Part shown: positions 33,745-42,653 of the stretch, piece after piece
How positions within the stretch are numbered: the stretch's first letter is position 1
Layout of the letters: each line of letters opens with the position of its first letter
Origin: JBGTFE01 sp036403235
GTDB taxonomy: Bacteria; Acidobacteriota; Blastocatellia; Pyrinomonadales; Pyrinomonadaceae
Length of the DNA stretch: 64,000 bases
Assembly: GCA_036403235.1 (NCBI GenBank)
Contig: DASWRI010000066.1
Location: forward strand, 4,186 to 68,185
Direction of reading: 5' to 3'
The notes under the pieces: model-generated
Database searches by the model: none
Told to the model about the DNA's origin: nothing
The model's input: the letters and a program-made list of their open reading frames with translations, nothing else
Made by a program: the position numbers and the translations under genes

Positions 33745-36075
33745 ATGAAAAAATTACTCTTTTCGATTTTTATGACGTTTTCTCTCGGCGCGCTTTCCGC
33801 CACGGCGCAGACAGCTTCGGTCAATATCGTTCCCCGGCCCGCATCCGTCAAAATGCTCGGCGGAAAGTTTAAGCTGAGCGCAAAAACGCAGCTCGTCGCA
33901 ACCGACGACAACGGCCGTCGAATGGCTTCTTTTTTGAACGATTATTTGCTGAAAATTTACAATTTCAAGCTTGAATACAAGACAGCGGGCACGCCGCGCG
34001 ATAAAAACGTCATCGTTTTCGCGCCGGTCGCAGGGGCGCTGTACCCGGCTGAAAACAACGGAAGCTATCGCCTGAAAATCGACAAACGGCGTATCGAAAT
34101 CGACGGCTTCGAGGAAGGGAAATTTTACGCGCTGCAATCGCTCATTCAGCTTCTGCCCGCCGATTTCAAAGACAAAGCCGAGCTGCCCGCCGTCGATATC
34201 GAGGACAAGCCGCGCTTTGCATATCGAGGAATGCATCTCGATGTCAGCCGACATTTTTTTTCGGTCGAGTTCGTCAAAAAATACATCGATTTGATGGCGC
34301 AGTATAAATTTAATTATTTTCACTGGCATCTGACCGACGACCAGGGCTGGCGCATCGAAATCAAAAAATATCCGCGTCTGACCGAAGTCGGCTCGAAAAG
34401 AAAGGAAAGCGCTCAGGGAAGAATATTAAATCCGTATGTCGGCGACGGCGTTCCGGTCGAAGGTTTTTACACGCAGGAGCAAATCAAAGACGTCGTCGCT
34501 TATGCCAAAGCGCGCTATATCACCGTCATTCCCGAAATCGAATTGCCCGGACATTCTTCGGCCGCGCTCGCGGCCTACCCGAATCTCGGATGCAAAGAAA
34601 ACTACGAGTATAAAGTCCAGACGACGTGGGGAATTTTTAAGGAAGTTTACTGCCCGAAAGAAGAAACTTTTCAGTTTCTCGAAGACGTTCTCTCGGAAGT
34701 CATCGATTTATTTCCCGATTCGCCCTACATACACGTCGGCGGCGACGAGGTTCTGAAAGATTTCTGGAAAGATTCGCCGTTAGTGCAGGAACTGAAAACA
34801 AAAGAAAATCTCAAAGACGAGCACGAAGTTCAGAGCTATTTTACTCGCCGGATGGAAAAATTTATCAACTCGAAAGGCAAACGGATGATTGGCTGGGACG
34901 AAATTCTCGAAGGCGGGCTCGCGCCGAACGCGATTGTGATGAGCTGGCGCGGGATGAAGGGCGGAATCGAAGCCGCCAAAGCAAAGCACGACGTCATCAT
35001 GACGCCGACCGATTTCGCTTATCTCGATTACGGTCAGGGCGACCCGCGCACGGAGCCGATACACATCGGCGGCTATCTGAATCTGGAGAAAGTTTACAGC
35101 TTTGAGCCCGTTCCGAAAGAGCTCAGCGAAGATGAAAAAAAGTTTATTCTCGGCGCGCAGGGAAACGTCTGGACGGAATATATACAGACGCCGGAAAAAG
35201 TCGAATATATGACCTTTCCGAGAATGCTTGCCCTTTCGGAAGTCACCTGGTCGCAGGCGGAAAACAAAAATTTCGGTGATTTCCAAAAGCGTCTCGCTTA
35301 TCAATTCGCGCGGCTCGATAAGCAAAACGTCAATTACCGGATTCCCGAACCCTCCGGTTTGCAAAATATATTGCTGACCGGCAACCAGGAAACGGCGGAA
35401 ATCAATCTGACTTCGATTTTGTCGAACGCGAAAATCTTTTACACCACCGACGGAAGCGAACCGACCGAAAAATCCGCGCAATATTTGAAGCCGTTTAAGC
35501 TGACCTTAAAGCCAAAAGAAAAAATCGATTTGAAAACAATCGTCGTCAACGAAAAGGGAAGAAAAAGCGTCGTTTACGGCTCGACCCTCTGGCGGGACGA
35601 GATGCTTCCGCCGACCGAACTTAAAGATGTGGAACAGGGAGTCAATTTTCGCTTTTTCCAGACGGCTTTAACCAGTATCGACGAAATGGACAAAGCGTCC
35701 GGCGACGGCGCAGGCCAGACAAAATCTCTCGGCCTCGGCCAATTTAAGGAAAAGCTCGCCGAGAATCTGCCGTTCGCCGTCCTTTTTAGCGGCTACATAA
35801 ACGTTCCGAAAGATGAAATTTACGAATTCGAGCTTGAAGCCGACGACAGCGCAGTTTTGCTTATCGATAATCAAATAATAGTCAACAACGATAGTTTGAA
35901 GGACAAAGCGGAGCGAAAAAACGGCTTTGTTCCGCTCAAAAAGGGTTATCATCAATTTGCTTTAAAATATTTCAAATATCAGGGCAAATGGGCTTTGGGC
36001 CTGCGTTGGGGAGTTAAAGGACTGCTCCTGCGCGGAGTTTCGTCGAACGAGCTGGCATATCCGAAAATGCCGTAA
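33745..36075 (+). CDS. Exported beta-N-acetylhexosaminidase, GH20, with chitobiase C-terminal and PA14-like domains
   Basis: A 776-residue secreted hydrolase. A signal peptide (cleavage near ATAQ) is followed by the GH20b domain (about 25-155), the GH20 TIM barrel (about 160-500) with WHLTDDQGWRIEI and the catalytic pair Asp334-Glu335 in HVGGDE, a chitobiase/HEX C-terminal module (YTTDGSEPTEKSAQYLKPF, about 570-625) and a PA14-like carbohydrate-binding domain to the end. It releases terminal GlcNAc/GalNAc from glycans by substrate-assisted catalysis. ATG 33745 is chosen for the signal peptide. The GH92 gene starts 4 bp after the stop, so both are coexpressed. Confidence 0.95.
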   Translation: MKKLLFSIFMTFSLGALSATAQTASVNIVPRPASVKMLGGKFKLSAKTQLVATDDNGRRMASFLNDYLLKIYNFKLEYKTAGTPRDKNVIVFAPVAGALYPAENNGSYRLKIDKRRIEIDGFEEGKFYALQSLIQLLPADFKDKAELPAVDIEDKPRFAYRGMHLDVSRHFFSVEFVKKYIDLMAQYKFNYFHWHLTDDQGWRIEIKKYPRLTEVGSKRKESAQGRILNPYVGDGVPVEGFYTQEQIKDVVAYAKARYITVIPEIELPGHSSAALAAYPNLGCKENYEYKVQTTWGIFKEVYCPKEETFQFLEDVLSEVIDLFPDSPYIHVGGDEVLKDFWKDSPLVQELKTKENLKDEHEVQSYFTRRMEKFINSKGKRMIGWDEILEGGLAPNAIVMSWRGMKGGIEAAKAKHDVIMTPTDFAYLDYGQGDPRTEPIHIGGYLNLEKVYSFEPVPKELSEDEKKFILGAQGNVWTEYIQTPEKVEYMTFPRMLALSEVTWSQAENKNFGDFQKRLAYQFARLDKQNVNYRIPEPSGLQNILLTGNQETAEINLTSILSNAKIFYTTDGSEPTEKSAQYLKPFKLTLKPKEKIDLKTIVVNEKGRKSVVYGSTLWRDEMLPPTELKDVEQGVNFRFFQTALTSIDEMDKASGDGAGQTKSLGLGQFKEKLAENLPFAVLFSGYINVPKDEIYEFELEADDSAVLLIDNQIIVNNDSLKDKAERKNGFVPLKKGYHQFALKYFKYQGKWALGLRWGVKGLLLRGVSSNELAYPKMP

Positions 36076-36079
36076 ATCT

Positions 36080-39079
36080 ATGAAAAAAATTCTCGCCTTT
36101 CTTTTTCCGCTCGCGCTTTTTTTTAATGCTTTCGGGCAAACGCAGACGACGGATTTTACGCGCTACGTCAATCCGTTCATCGGAACGGGCGGCCACGGGC
36201 ACACGTTTCCCGGCGCGACCGTCCCGTTCGGAATGGTTCAGCTTTCGCCCGATACGCGCATGGACGACTGGGACGGAAGTTCGGGCTATCATTACTCGGA
36301 CAGCGTCATTTACGGCTTTTCGCACACGCATTTAAGCGGGACGGGAATTCCCGATTACTGCGACATTTTATTTGCGCCGACCGTCGGCGAGCCGGAGTTT
36401 TTCGCCAAATCCGGCGATTTGAGCGAGAACGGCTACGCTTCCACGTTTTCACATAAAAACGAAACGGCCGAAGCCGGATATTATTCGGTAAAATTGGACG
36501 AAGGCGACATTTTAGCCGAAATGACGACGACGACACGCGTCGGTTTTCACCGCTACACTTTTCCCGCCAATTCCGAGGCGAATTTGATTCTCGATTTAAA
36601 GCACCGCGATAAGGTTCTCGATTCCGAGCTGAAAATCGTCGGGCCGAACCGCATCGAAGGCTTTCGCCGTTCGAGCTCGTGGGCGAAAGACCAAATCGTT
36701 TATTTCGTCGCCGAATTTTCCGAGCCATTTGTCGATTACGGCGTCGCCGTCGGCGACAATCCGCCCGAAAAACTCGATAAATCGAAAGGCACCAGTCTCA
36801 AGGCTTTTTTCCGTTTTGCCGCAAACAAGCCTTTGCTCGTCAAAGTCGCCATCTCGCCGACCGGCATCAGCGGCGCGCGTCGAAATCTGCAGACGGAAAT
36901 CCCGCACTGGAATTTTGAAAAGACGCGCGCCGAAGCGAAGGCGGCGTGGAACAGAGAGCTTTCAAAAATCGAAGTCTCCGGCGGCTCGGACGCCCAGATG
37001 ACGAATTTTTACACTGCGCTTTATCACACGAAAATCCAGCCGAACGTTTTTCAGGACGTCGATAAAGGCTATATCGGCCTCGACAAACAGGCGCACACGG
37101 CGACCGATTTTACATACTACACCGTTTTTTCGCTGTGGGACACGTTTCGCGCGGCGCACCCGCTTTACACGATTATCGACCAGAAGCGGACGGCCGATTT
37201 TATCAACACTTTTATCAAGCAATACGAGCAGGGCGGGCGACTTCCGGTCTGGGAACTCGCCGCCAACGAGACCGATTGTATGATTGGCTATCACGCGGTG
37301 CCGGTCATCGCCGACGCGATGGCGAAAGGTATTAAAGGCTTCGATTACGAAAAAGCGTTCGAAGCCGCGAAACACAGCGCGGAATTGAATCATTTCGGCC
37401 TCGAAGCGTATAAAAAGCGCGGTTATATCTCGATGGAAGACGAAAACGAATCGGTTTCCAAAACGCTCGAATACGCTTACGACGATTACTGCATCGGGCA
37501 GATGGCTTTGATTTTGTCGCTCAAAAATCTGGATTCCGCCGATAGAGCGAATCTTGAAAAAGTGCGCGATTACGCCGAATCCGGCGAGCGATATTTTCGG
37601 CGCTCGCGCTCGTTTGAAAATCTTTTCGACACCGAAACCGGCTTTATGCGCCCGAAGCAAAACGGCGGATTTGTCAAAAATTTTCAGCCGCAGGAAGTTT
37701 CATTTCATTTCACCGAGGGAAACAGCTGGGTTTATTCGTTTTTCGTGCCGCAGGATATCGCACGCTTGATGGAATTGATGGGCGGAAAGGAAAAATTCGC
37801 CCGTAAGCTCGACCAGCTTTTTACGACTGACGTCAAGCTTTCCGGCCGCGAACAGCCCGATATTACCGGACTCATCGGGCAGTACGCGCACGGCAACGAG
37901 CCCTCGCACCACATCGCTTATCTGTATGATTACGCCGACGAGCCGTGGAAAACTCAAGAATATGTCCGCAAAATACTGGACGAATTTTATAAACCCGCGC
38001 CCGACGGTTTAATCGGCAACGAGGATTGCGGGCAAATGTCGGCGTGGTATGTTTTGAGCGCCAGCGGATTTTACGAAGTGACGCCGAATTCGGCCGTTTA
38101 CGCCTTCGGAACGCCGCTTTTCAAAGAGGTGAAATATCATCTGGAAAACGGGAAAACCTTTACGATAAAAGCGCCGAACGTTTCGAACAAAAACATCTAC
38201 ATCAAATCGGTCAAGCTCAGCGGTAAAAAATACGACAGCTTTCTGCTTCCTCATCTCGAAATTATGAAAGGCGGCACGCTCGAATTTGAGATGACGAACG
38301 TCCCTTTTAAAACCGCGTTTGCGAAATATCCGGTTTGGAAAGACAAAGCAAAATACGATAAATTCGTTGCCGTTCCGCTTATTGACAGCGGCGGCGCACG
38401 AGTTTTCGACGAAAAGCTCAGTGTTTCGCTCAAGACAATCACGCCGAACACGTTGATTTACTACACGCTCGACGGAAGCGAGCCGAACTCCTCTTCCGCA
38501 CACTACGCAAAACCGTTCGCGATTGATAAAACGACCACAATCAAAGCTCTCGCCGTCAGCGCAAAAGGCGATAAAAGCTCGGTTTCGGAAGCGCGGTTTT
38601 ACAAAAGACCGAACGATTGGACGGTGAAAATCTTCTCGAAATACAATCGTCAATACACGGGCGGCGGCGATGAAGGCCTGATTGACGGCATTCGCGGCAC
38701 GGTGAATTTCGCGTCGGGCGAATGGCAGGGCTATCAATCGCAGGATTTCGTCGCCGTCATTGATTTGCAGCGCGAAACCGAGATAAAACGAGTCGGCGGC
38801 GGATTTTTGCAAGTCGCGCCGAGCTGGATTTGGATGCCGACGCGCATCGAATTTGAAGCGTCGAGCGACAACCTAAATTTTCGCAAAATCGCCGAAATTG
38901 TAACAGACGTTCCGGTTGATGATATGGAGTCGAAAATCCGCGATTTCGCGCAGGCAATCGAGCCGGTAAAAGCCAGATACGTCCGCGTTACAGCCGTAAA
39001 TTTAGGCAAAATTCCGGCGTGGCATCCGGGCGCAGGCGACGCCGCGTTTATTTTTGTCGACGAGATATTCATCGAGTAG
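36080..39079 (+). CDS. Exported alpha-mannosidase, GH92, with chitobiase-C and discoidin-like domains
   Basis: A 999-residue exported protein (signal peptide MKKILAFLFPLALFFNAFG). The GH92 catalytic region has NPFIGTGGHGHTFPGATVPF at the N-terminus, SGYHYSD and the strongly conserved GNEDCGQMSAWYVLSASGFY (about residue 645). Then come a chitobiase C-terminal-type module (YYTLDGSEPNSSSAHYAKPF, about 785-840), similar to that of the GH20 enzyme next door, and an F5/8 type C-like domain (about 860-999). GH92 enzymes cut alpha-1,2/1,3-mannosides of N-glycans or mannan with calcium. With the GH20 gene it forms a glycoprotein/fungal glycan degradation unit. Confidence 0.95.
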   Translation: MKKILAFLFPLALFFNAFGQTQTTDFTRYVNPFIGTGGHGHTFPGATVPFGMVQLSPDTRMDDWDGSSGYHYSDSVIYGFSHTHLSGTGIPDYCDILFAPTVGEPEFFAKSGDLSENGYASTFSHKNETAEAGYYSVKLDEGDILAEMTTTTRVGFHRYTFPANSEANLILDLKHRDKVLDSELKIVGPNRIEGFRRSSSWAKDQIVYFVAEFSEPFVDYGVAVGDNPPEKLDKSKGTSLKAFFRFAANKPLLVKVAISPTGISGARRNLQTEIPHWNFEKTRAEAKAAWNRELSKIEVSGGSDAQMTNFYTALYHTKIQPNVFQDVDKGYIGLDKQAHTATDFTYYTVFSLWDTFRAAHPLYTIIDQKRTADFINTFIKQYEQGGRLPVWELAANETDCMIGYHAVPVIADAMAKGIKGFDYEKAFEAAKHSAELNHFGLEAYKKRGYISMEDENESVSKTLEYAYDDYCIGQMALILSLKNLDSADRANLEKVRDYAESGERYFRRSRSFENLFDTETGFMRPKQNGGFVKNFQPQEVSFHFTEGNSWVYSFFVPQDIARLMELMGGKEKFARKLDQLFTTDVKLSGREQPDITGLIGQYAHGNEPSHHIAYLYDYADEPWKTQEYVRKILDEFYKPAPDGLIGNEDCGQMSAWYVLSASGFYEVTPNSAVYAFGTPLFKEVKYHLENGKTFTIKAPNVSNKNIYIKSVKLSGKKYDSFLLPHLEIMKGGTLEFEMTNVPFKTAFAKYPVWKDKAKYDKFVAVPLIDSGGARVFDEKLSVSLKTITPNTLIYYTLDGSEPNSSSAHYAKPFAIDKTTTIKALAVSAKGDKSSVSEARFYKRPNDWTVKIFSKYNRQYTGGGDEGLIDGIRGTVNFASGEWQGYQSQDFVAVIDLQRETEIKRVGGGFLQVAPSWIWMPTRIEFEASSDNLNFRKIAEIVTDVPVDDMESKIRDFAQAIEPVKARYVRVTAVNLGKIPAWHPGAGDAAFIFVDEIFIE

Positions 39080-39146
39080 AAATCAGAAATCGCGCATCAT
39101 TTTGATTAAAATGAAATCTTTTATCTGTGATAAAATTCCGACCATT

Positions 39147-40697
39147 ATGAAACGAAAATTTGTTCTGCTGAATCTGCTGTTTGTTTTTTTTGTGCCTGCG
39201 CTGGTTTTTGCGCAGACGCTTGAGCAAAAGCTGGCGGAAATCGACGCTTACGCCGAAAAGGTGCGCGTCGACTGGAACGTTCCGGGCTTTGCGATTGCGA
39301 TTGTCAAAGACGATAAAGTTATATTTGCCAAAGGTTACGGCGTGCGCGAGCTCGGCAAGCCCGACAAGGTCGATGAAAACACTTTGTTTGCGATTGCTTC
39401 GAACACAAAAGCGTTTACGACCGCGTCTTTATCGATTTTAATCGACGAAAAAAAACTCAGCTGGGACGACAAAGTTACAAAATATCTGCCCGAATTTCAG
39501 ATGTACGACCCGTATGTGACGCGCGAGATGACGATTCGCGATTTGGTTTCGCATCGCAGCGGGCTGGGCACGTTCAGCGGCGATTTGCTCTGGTATGAAA
39601 CGACTTATTCGACCGACGAAGTTTTGCGCCGTGTCCGCTATCTGAAACCCGCTTCAAGCTTTCGAAGCCAATACGGTTATCAGAATTTGATGCTGACGGC
39701 GGCCGGAAAAGTCGTCGAAAAAGTTTCGGGAATGAGTTGGGCGCAGTTTGTCCGCGAGCGGATTTTAACGCCGCTGCGAATGACGCGAACGACGACGAGC
39801 GTTAAGGATTTGAAGGACAATTACGCGTCGCCGCACAACGAATCGGGCGGCGCGCTCCGTCCACTGCCTTACGATAATGTTGACACCGTCGCTCCGGCGG
39901 CCGGTTTGAATTCGAGCGTCGCCGAGCTTGCCAACTGGATTCGAACGCAGCTCGGACGCGGAACATTTGAAGGCAAACAAATTTTCAGCAGCGACCGCTC
40001 GGGCGAAATGTGGTCGCTCGTCACGCCGCTCCGCGTCAGCGCGTCTCCGGCACCGACAGCGACGACAAGGCTTTTCGCGGGCGTCGGAATGGGCTGGTTT
40101 GTGCAGGATTATCGCGGCCGAAAAATGGTTTCGCACACGGGCGGGCTCGACGGGATGATTTCGCAGACGACGCTGCTCCCGGAAGAAAATCTCGGCATGG
40201 TCGTGCTGACAAATTCGGAATCGAGCGTCAATTCGACGATGTCGAACAAGATTATGGACGTTTTTCTCGAAGTTACGCCGAAACGCGATTGGAGCGCCGA
40301 ACGACTCGAAAACGCCAAAAAAGCTAAAGCGCAGCAGGCCGAAGAAGATAAAAAAATCGTCGCCGCGCGCGTGCCGAACACAACTCCTTCGGTTGCGCTC
40401 GCGAGTTATGCCGGAACTTACGGCGGCGAGCTTTACGGCGACGCGACCGTCACCGAAGAAAACGGCAAACTTGTTTTGCGTCTCTTGCCGGCGCCGAATT
40501 TCGTCGCCGATTTGGAACACTGGCACTACGATACTTTTCTTATCAAATGGCGCCCGTCGGTCGCGTATAATTTTCCGCGCGGCTTTGTCACCTTTTCGCT
40601 CGACAAAACGGGAAAGCCCGCCGAGTTTAAAATCGACCAGCCGAACAGCGATTTCTGGTTTTACGAACTGGAATTTAAACGCAGAGAGGGGAAATAA
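39147..40697 (+). CDS. Exported serine hydrolase (class C beta-lactamase/esterase family) with C-terminal DUF3471-like domain
   Basis: A 516-residue protein with a signal peptide (FVPALVFAQ). The penicillin-binding fold motifs are SNTK (Ser85, Lys88), YGYQN as the Tyr-X-Asn motif and HTGG late in the domain. The C-terminal 120 residues (PSVALASYAGTYGGELYGDA on) are the lipocalin-like domain often attached to these hydrolases. They act as esterases, D-peptidases or beta-lactamases; the substrate cannot be inferred. Start ATG 39147 is chosen for the signal peptide. It follows GH92 by 67 bp and may belong to the same unit. Confidence 0.92.
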   Translation: MKRKFVLLNLLFVFFVPALVFAQTLEQKLAEIDAYAEKVRVDWNVPGFAIAIVKDDKVIFAKGYGVRELGKPDKVDENTLFAIASNTKAFTTASLSILIDEKKLSWDDKVTKYLPEFQMYDPYVTREMTIRDLVSHRSGLGTFSGDLLWYETTYSTDEVLRRVRYLKPASSFRSQYGYQNLMLTAAGKVVEKVSGMSWAQFVRERILTPLRMTRTTTSVKDLKDNYASPHNESGGALRPLPYDNVDTVAPAAGLNSSVAELANWIRTQLGRGTFEGKQIFSSDRSGEMWSLVTPLRVSASPAPTATTRLFAGVGMGWFVQDYRGRKMVSHTGGLDGMISQTTLLPEENLGMVVLTNSESSVNSTMSNKIMDVFLEVTPKRDWSAERLENAKKAKAQQAEEDKKIVAARVPNTTPSVALASYAGTYGGELYGDATVTEENGKLVLRLLPAPNFVADLEHWHYDTFLIKWRPSVAYNFPRGFVTFSLDKTGKPAEFKIDQPNSDFWFYELEFKRREGK

Positions 40698-40804
40698 GTC
40701 TAAAATCGAGCGTTTTCGCCCTGTCGTGAGCGAAAACATATTAAATTGCGGCTTCAAATTTCTCTCGTCAAAATATTCGTTTATAAACGCAAACTCGACA
40801 ACTC

Positions 40805-40834
40805 TTGCCGTGTGTGTCAAAATTCGTGTAATAT
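40805..40834 (+). promoter_or_regulatory. Candidate promoter for the small acidic protein
   Basis: TTGCCG (40805-40810), 18-bp spacer, TAATAT (40829-40834), 48 bp upstream of the start codon at 40882. Confidence 0.5.
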
Positions 40835-40881
40835 AAACAACTTTATAAACGGAAATAATTTAAGGAGATTTTATACAATCA

Positions 40882-41097
40882 ATGTCAGAAAACGCAACCG
40901 GAGAGGCGGAAGAAACAAACGAGACGACCGCCGAGACTACAACTGAACACACGCAGGACGTTTCCTATCACGCGGTCGAAAAAGACGGCGAAGTAACGGC
41001 AATCTGGGAAATGGCGGGACAAAAACACATTCGCACGATTGACCCGCGCTCAAGCGAAGGCAAACAAATTCTCGCGCTTTTTGAAACCGCAGGATAA
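40882..41097 (+). CDS. Small acidic protein of unknown function
   Basis: A 71-residue protein, Thr/Glu-rich in its first 28 residues and ordered after that (DVSYHAVEKDGEVTAIWEMA, GKQILALFETAG). It has no signal peptide or cysteine. AAGGAG lies 16 bases before the ATG, a longer gap than usual, and a fair promoter is 48 bp upstream, so a gene is likely. No family is recognised. It ends in the hairpin/heptamer element that separates it from the convergent PhoX-like gene. Confidence 0.6.
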   Translation: MSENATGEAEETNETTAETTTEHTQDVSYHAVEKDGEVTAIWEMAGQKHIRTIDPRSSEGKQILALFETAG

Positions 41098-41100
41098 AAA

Positions 41101-41193
41101 GGCAAAAGTAAAAAGTAAAAAAGCCGCAGATTAAACTTTAAAGTTTAATCTGACGGCTCTTCGCTTTTTACTTTTGTCTTTTACTTTCTACTT
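41101..41193. terminator. Palindromic bidirectional terminator built on heptamer words
   Basis: The centre is a perfect 26-bp palindrome (41127-41152), extended by AGCCG (41122-41126) with CGGCT (41154-41158). Flanks are AAAAGTA words (41104-41117) on the left and CTTTTTA-type words (41164-41190) on the right, which pair with each other. It separates two convergent genes and overlaps the 3' end of the PhoX-like gene. A and T runs on both sides suit termination in both directions. Confidence 0.75.
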
Positions 41194-42597
41194 TCCAAAT
41201 CTTTCCCAGTCGCCCCAAATCGCGAACGTCGTGCCGACGGCCTGCAAATTGACGAACAGGGTTTTGCCGTCTTTTGAAAAGGTCGAACCGGCGAATTCGC
41301 TGGTTTCAAATTTTGGCGTCACGTTTCGGGCAAAATCCGCCATTCGTCCGTCCGCGGTTAAAATCTTTATATAATTTTCGGGCGTTCCGCCTTCGCCGAC
41401 GTAATCGCTGTCTTCGCAGACGAAAAGCTCGCGACTTTTCGGGCGCAGGCACATATTGTCGGGCATATCCAGAATTTCGCGGCTCGGCGATTCGAAAAGC
41501 AAAGTCAGGCGTCCTTCGTCGCGCGTCGTCGGCTCATACGCCCAGATTTGCCCGCCGCCGTTATCGCCGCCGTTGGTCGAGTCGAAATAAATTCTTCCTT
41601 TTTTGTCGGCGCAGCAGCCTTCGAGACGCGTAAAAATCGCCGCGCCTTTCGCCTGTCCCTGCTTTTGCACGGCGAGCGTGTCGAGGTCGACTTCCGGCGG
41701 GTCAGGGCTCTCAATCGTCACCCAGCTGGCGGTAAAGCTCGTTCCGGCCTTCTGATTTTTTCTGGTGTCGTAGTTCGCTTTATCCTTAATCGCCAGCATC
41801 TGCAAAACGCCGCCTTCGGCCAGACGTTTGTTGCGTTTCGGCAAAAATCGGTAAAATCCGGCGGGCGTCATATCTTCGGTCAGATAAACAACGCCGGATT
41901 TTTTATCGACCGCGATTGCCTCGTGCTCGAAGCGTCCCATGGCTCGCAGCGGCACGGGCGAAACGGCGGAATTGGCCGACGCCGGAACTTCGAAACAGTA
42001 GCCGTGCGGTTTCGCGAAACCGCCGATTTTGCTTCCGTTTTTCAGCGTTCTCAAACTCGGCCCGAGCGTCGTCTCCTCGCACGAAATCCAGCTTCCCCAG
42101 GGCGTCCGGCCGCCGCAGCAATTTACCAGAGTTCCGCTCAAACTAACGAAATCGCGGACGATTTCACGCGTTTTCGGATTGACGACGAGCGTCGTCGTGC
42201 CGCCGCCGGCCGTTTCGTCATACGGATTTGCGCCGATTGGCGAGCCGGCAATCGGAACTTTGCCGTTGGTAATTTCGTGGTTGCGCACGACGCGCAGCTC
42301 GTTTTTGACTTTGAAAGCCGCCATTCCGTCGTGTTTCGGCGGGGTTTTATTGTTGTCCGCGAGCGGACTTCCGGTTTTTCCGATGGCCGTATATTCAAAA
42401 CCTTTGGGAAGCGCAAGATAAGTTATGCCGTCATTTTTCGCGGCGGTCGGGACGAGCGCGCCGTAGCCCGCCGCTTTAAAGTTCGATAAATTTCCGGTCT
42501 GCGCGAAAACTTCCGAGCGTTTTGTCAGTCCGATGCTTGCCAGCGCCAGACCGCCCGAAGTCAATCCAAGTCGATATAAAAATGAGCGTCTGTCCAT
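41188..42597 (-). CDS. Tat-exported PhoX/DUF839-like protein
   Basis: A 469-residue protein with a twin-arginine leader (MDRRSFLYRLGLTSGG). The mature part follows the PhoX/DUF839 propeller family: HEAIAVDKKSGVVYLTEDM, GWWISCEE-like motif seen as WGSWISCEETTLG, and FARNV near the end. PhoX proteins are calcium/iron-dependent phosphatases, but several metal ligands could not be checked, so phosphatase activity is probable rather than certain. Start ATG 42597 gives the Tat signal; the six-residue upstream extension is disfavoured. It stands alone on the minus strand between two hairpin elements. Confidence 0.88.
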   Translation of the reverse strand: MDRRSFLYRLGLTSGGLALASIGLTKRSEVFAQTGNLSNFKAAGYGALVPTAAKNDGITYLALPKGFEYTAIGKTGSPLADNNKTPPKHDGMAAFKVKNELRVVRNHEITNGKVPIAGSPIGANPYDETAGGGTTTLVVNPKTREIVRDFVSLSGTLVNCCGGRTPWGSWISCEETTLGPSLRTLKNGSKIGGFAKPHGYCFEVPASANSAVSPVPLRAMGRFEHEAIAVDKKSGVVYLTEDMTPAGFYRFLPKRNKRLAEGGVLQMLAIKDKANYDTRKNQKAGTSFTASWVTIESPDPPEVDLDTLAVQKQGQAKGAAIFTRLEGCCADKKGRIYFDSTNGGDNGGGQIWAYEPTTRDEGRLTLLFESPSREILDMPDNMCLRPKSRELFVCEDSDYVGEGGTPENYIKILTADGRMADFARNVTPKFETSEFAGSTFSKDGKTLFVNLQAVGTTFAIWGDWERFGK

Positions 42598-42610
42598 ACA
42601 ATTTATTAAT

Positions 42611-42653
42611 TTCAAGTTTCAAGTTTCAGATAAATAACTTGAAACTTGAAACT
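42611..42653. repeat. Heptamer inverted repeat (TTCAAGT words)
   Basis: TTCAAGT, TTCAAGT, TTCAGAT (42611-42631) are followed by inverted ACTTGAA, ACTTGAA (42637-42650). AGTTTCAAGTTTC (42615-42627) and GAAACTTGAAACT (42641-42653) form a perfect 13-bp stem. The right arm overlaps the stop codon of the next minus-strand gene and probably serves as its terminator. Confidence 0.85.

Noticed and set aside
39054..39146. Longer start for the serine hydrolase overlapping the GH92 end
   Set aside because: It would place about 31 non-signal residues before a perfect signal peptide; ATG 39147 is preferred.
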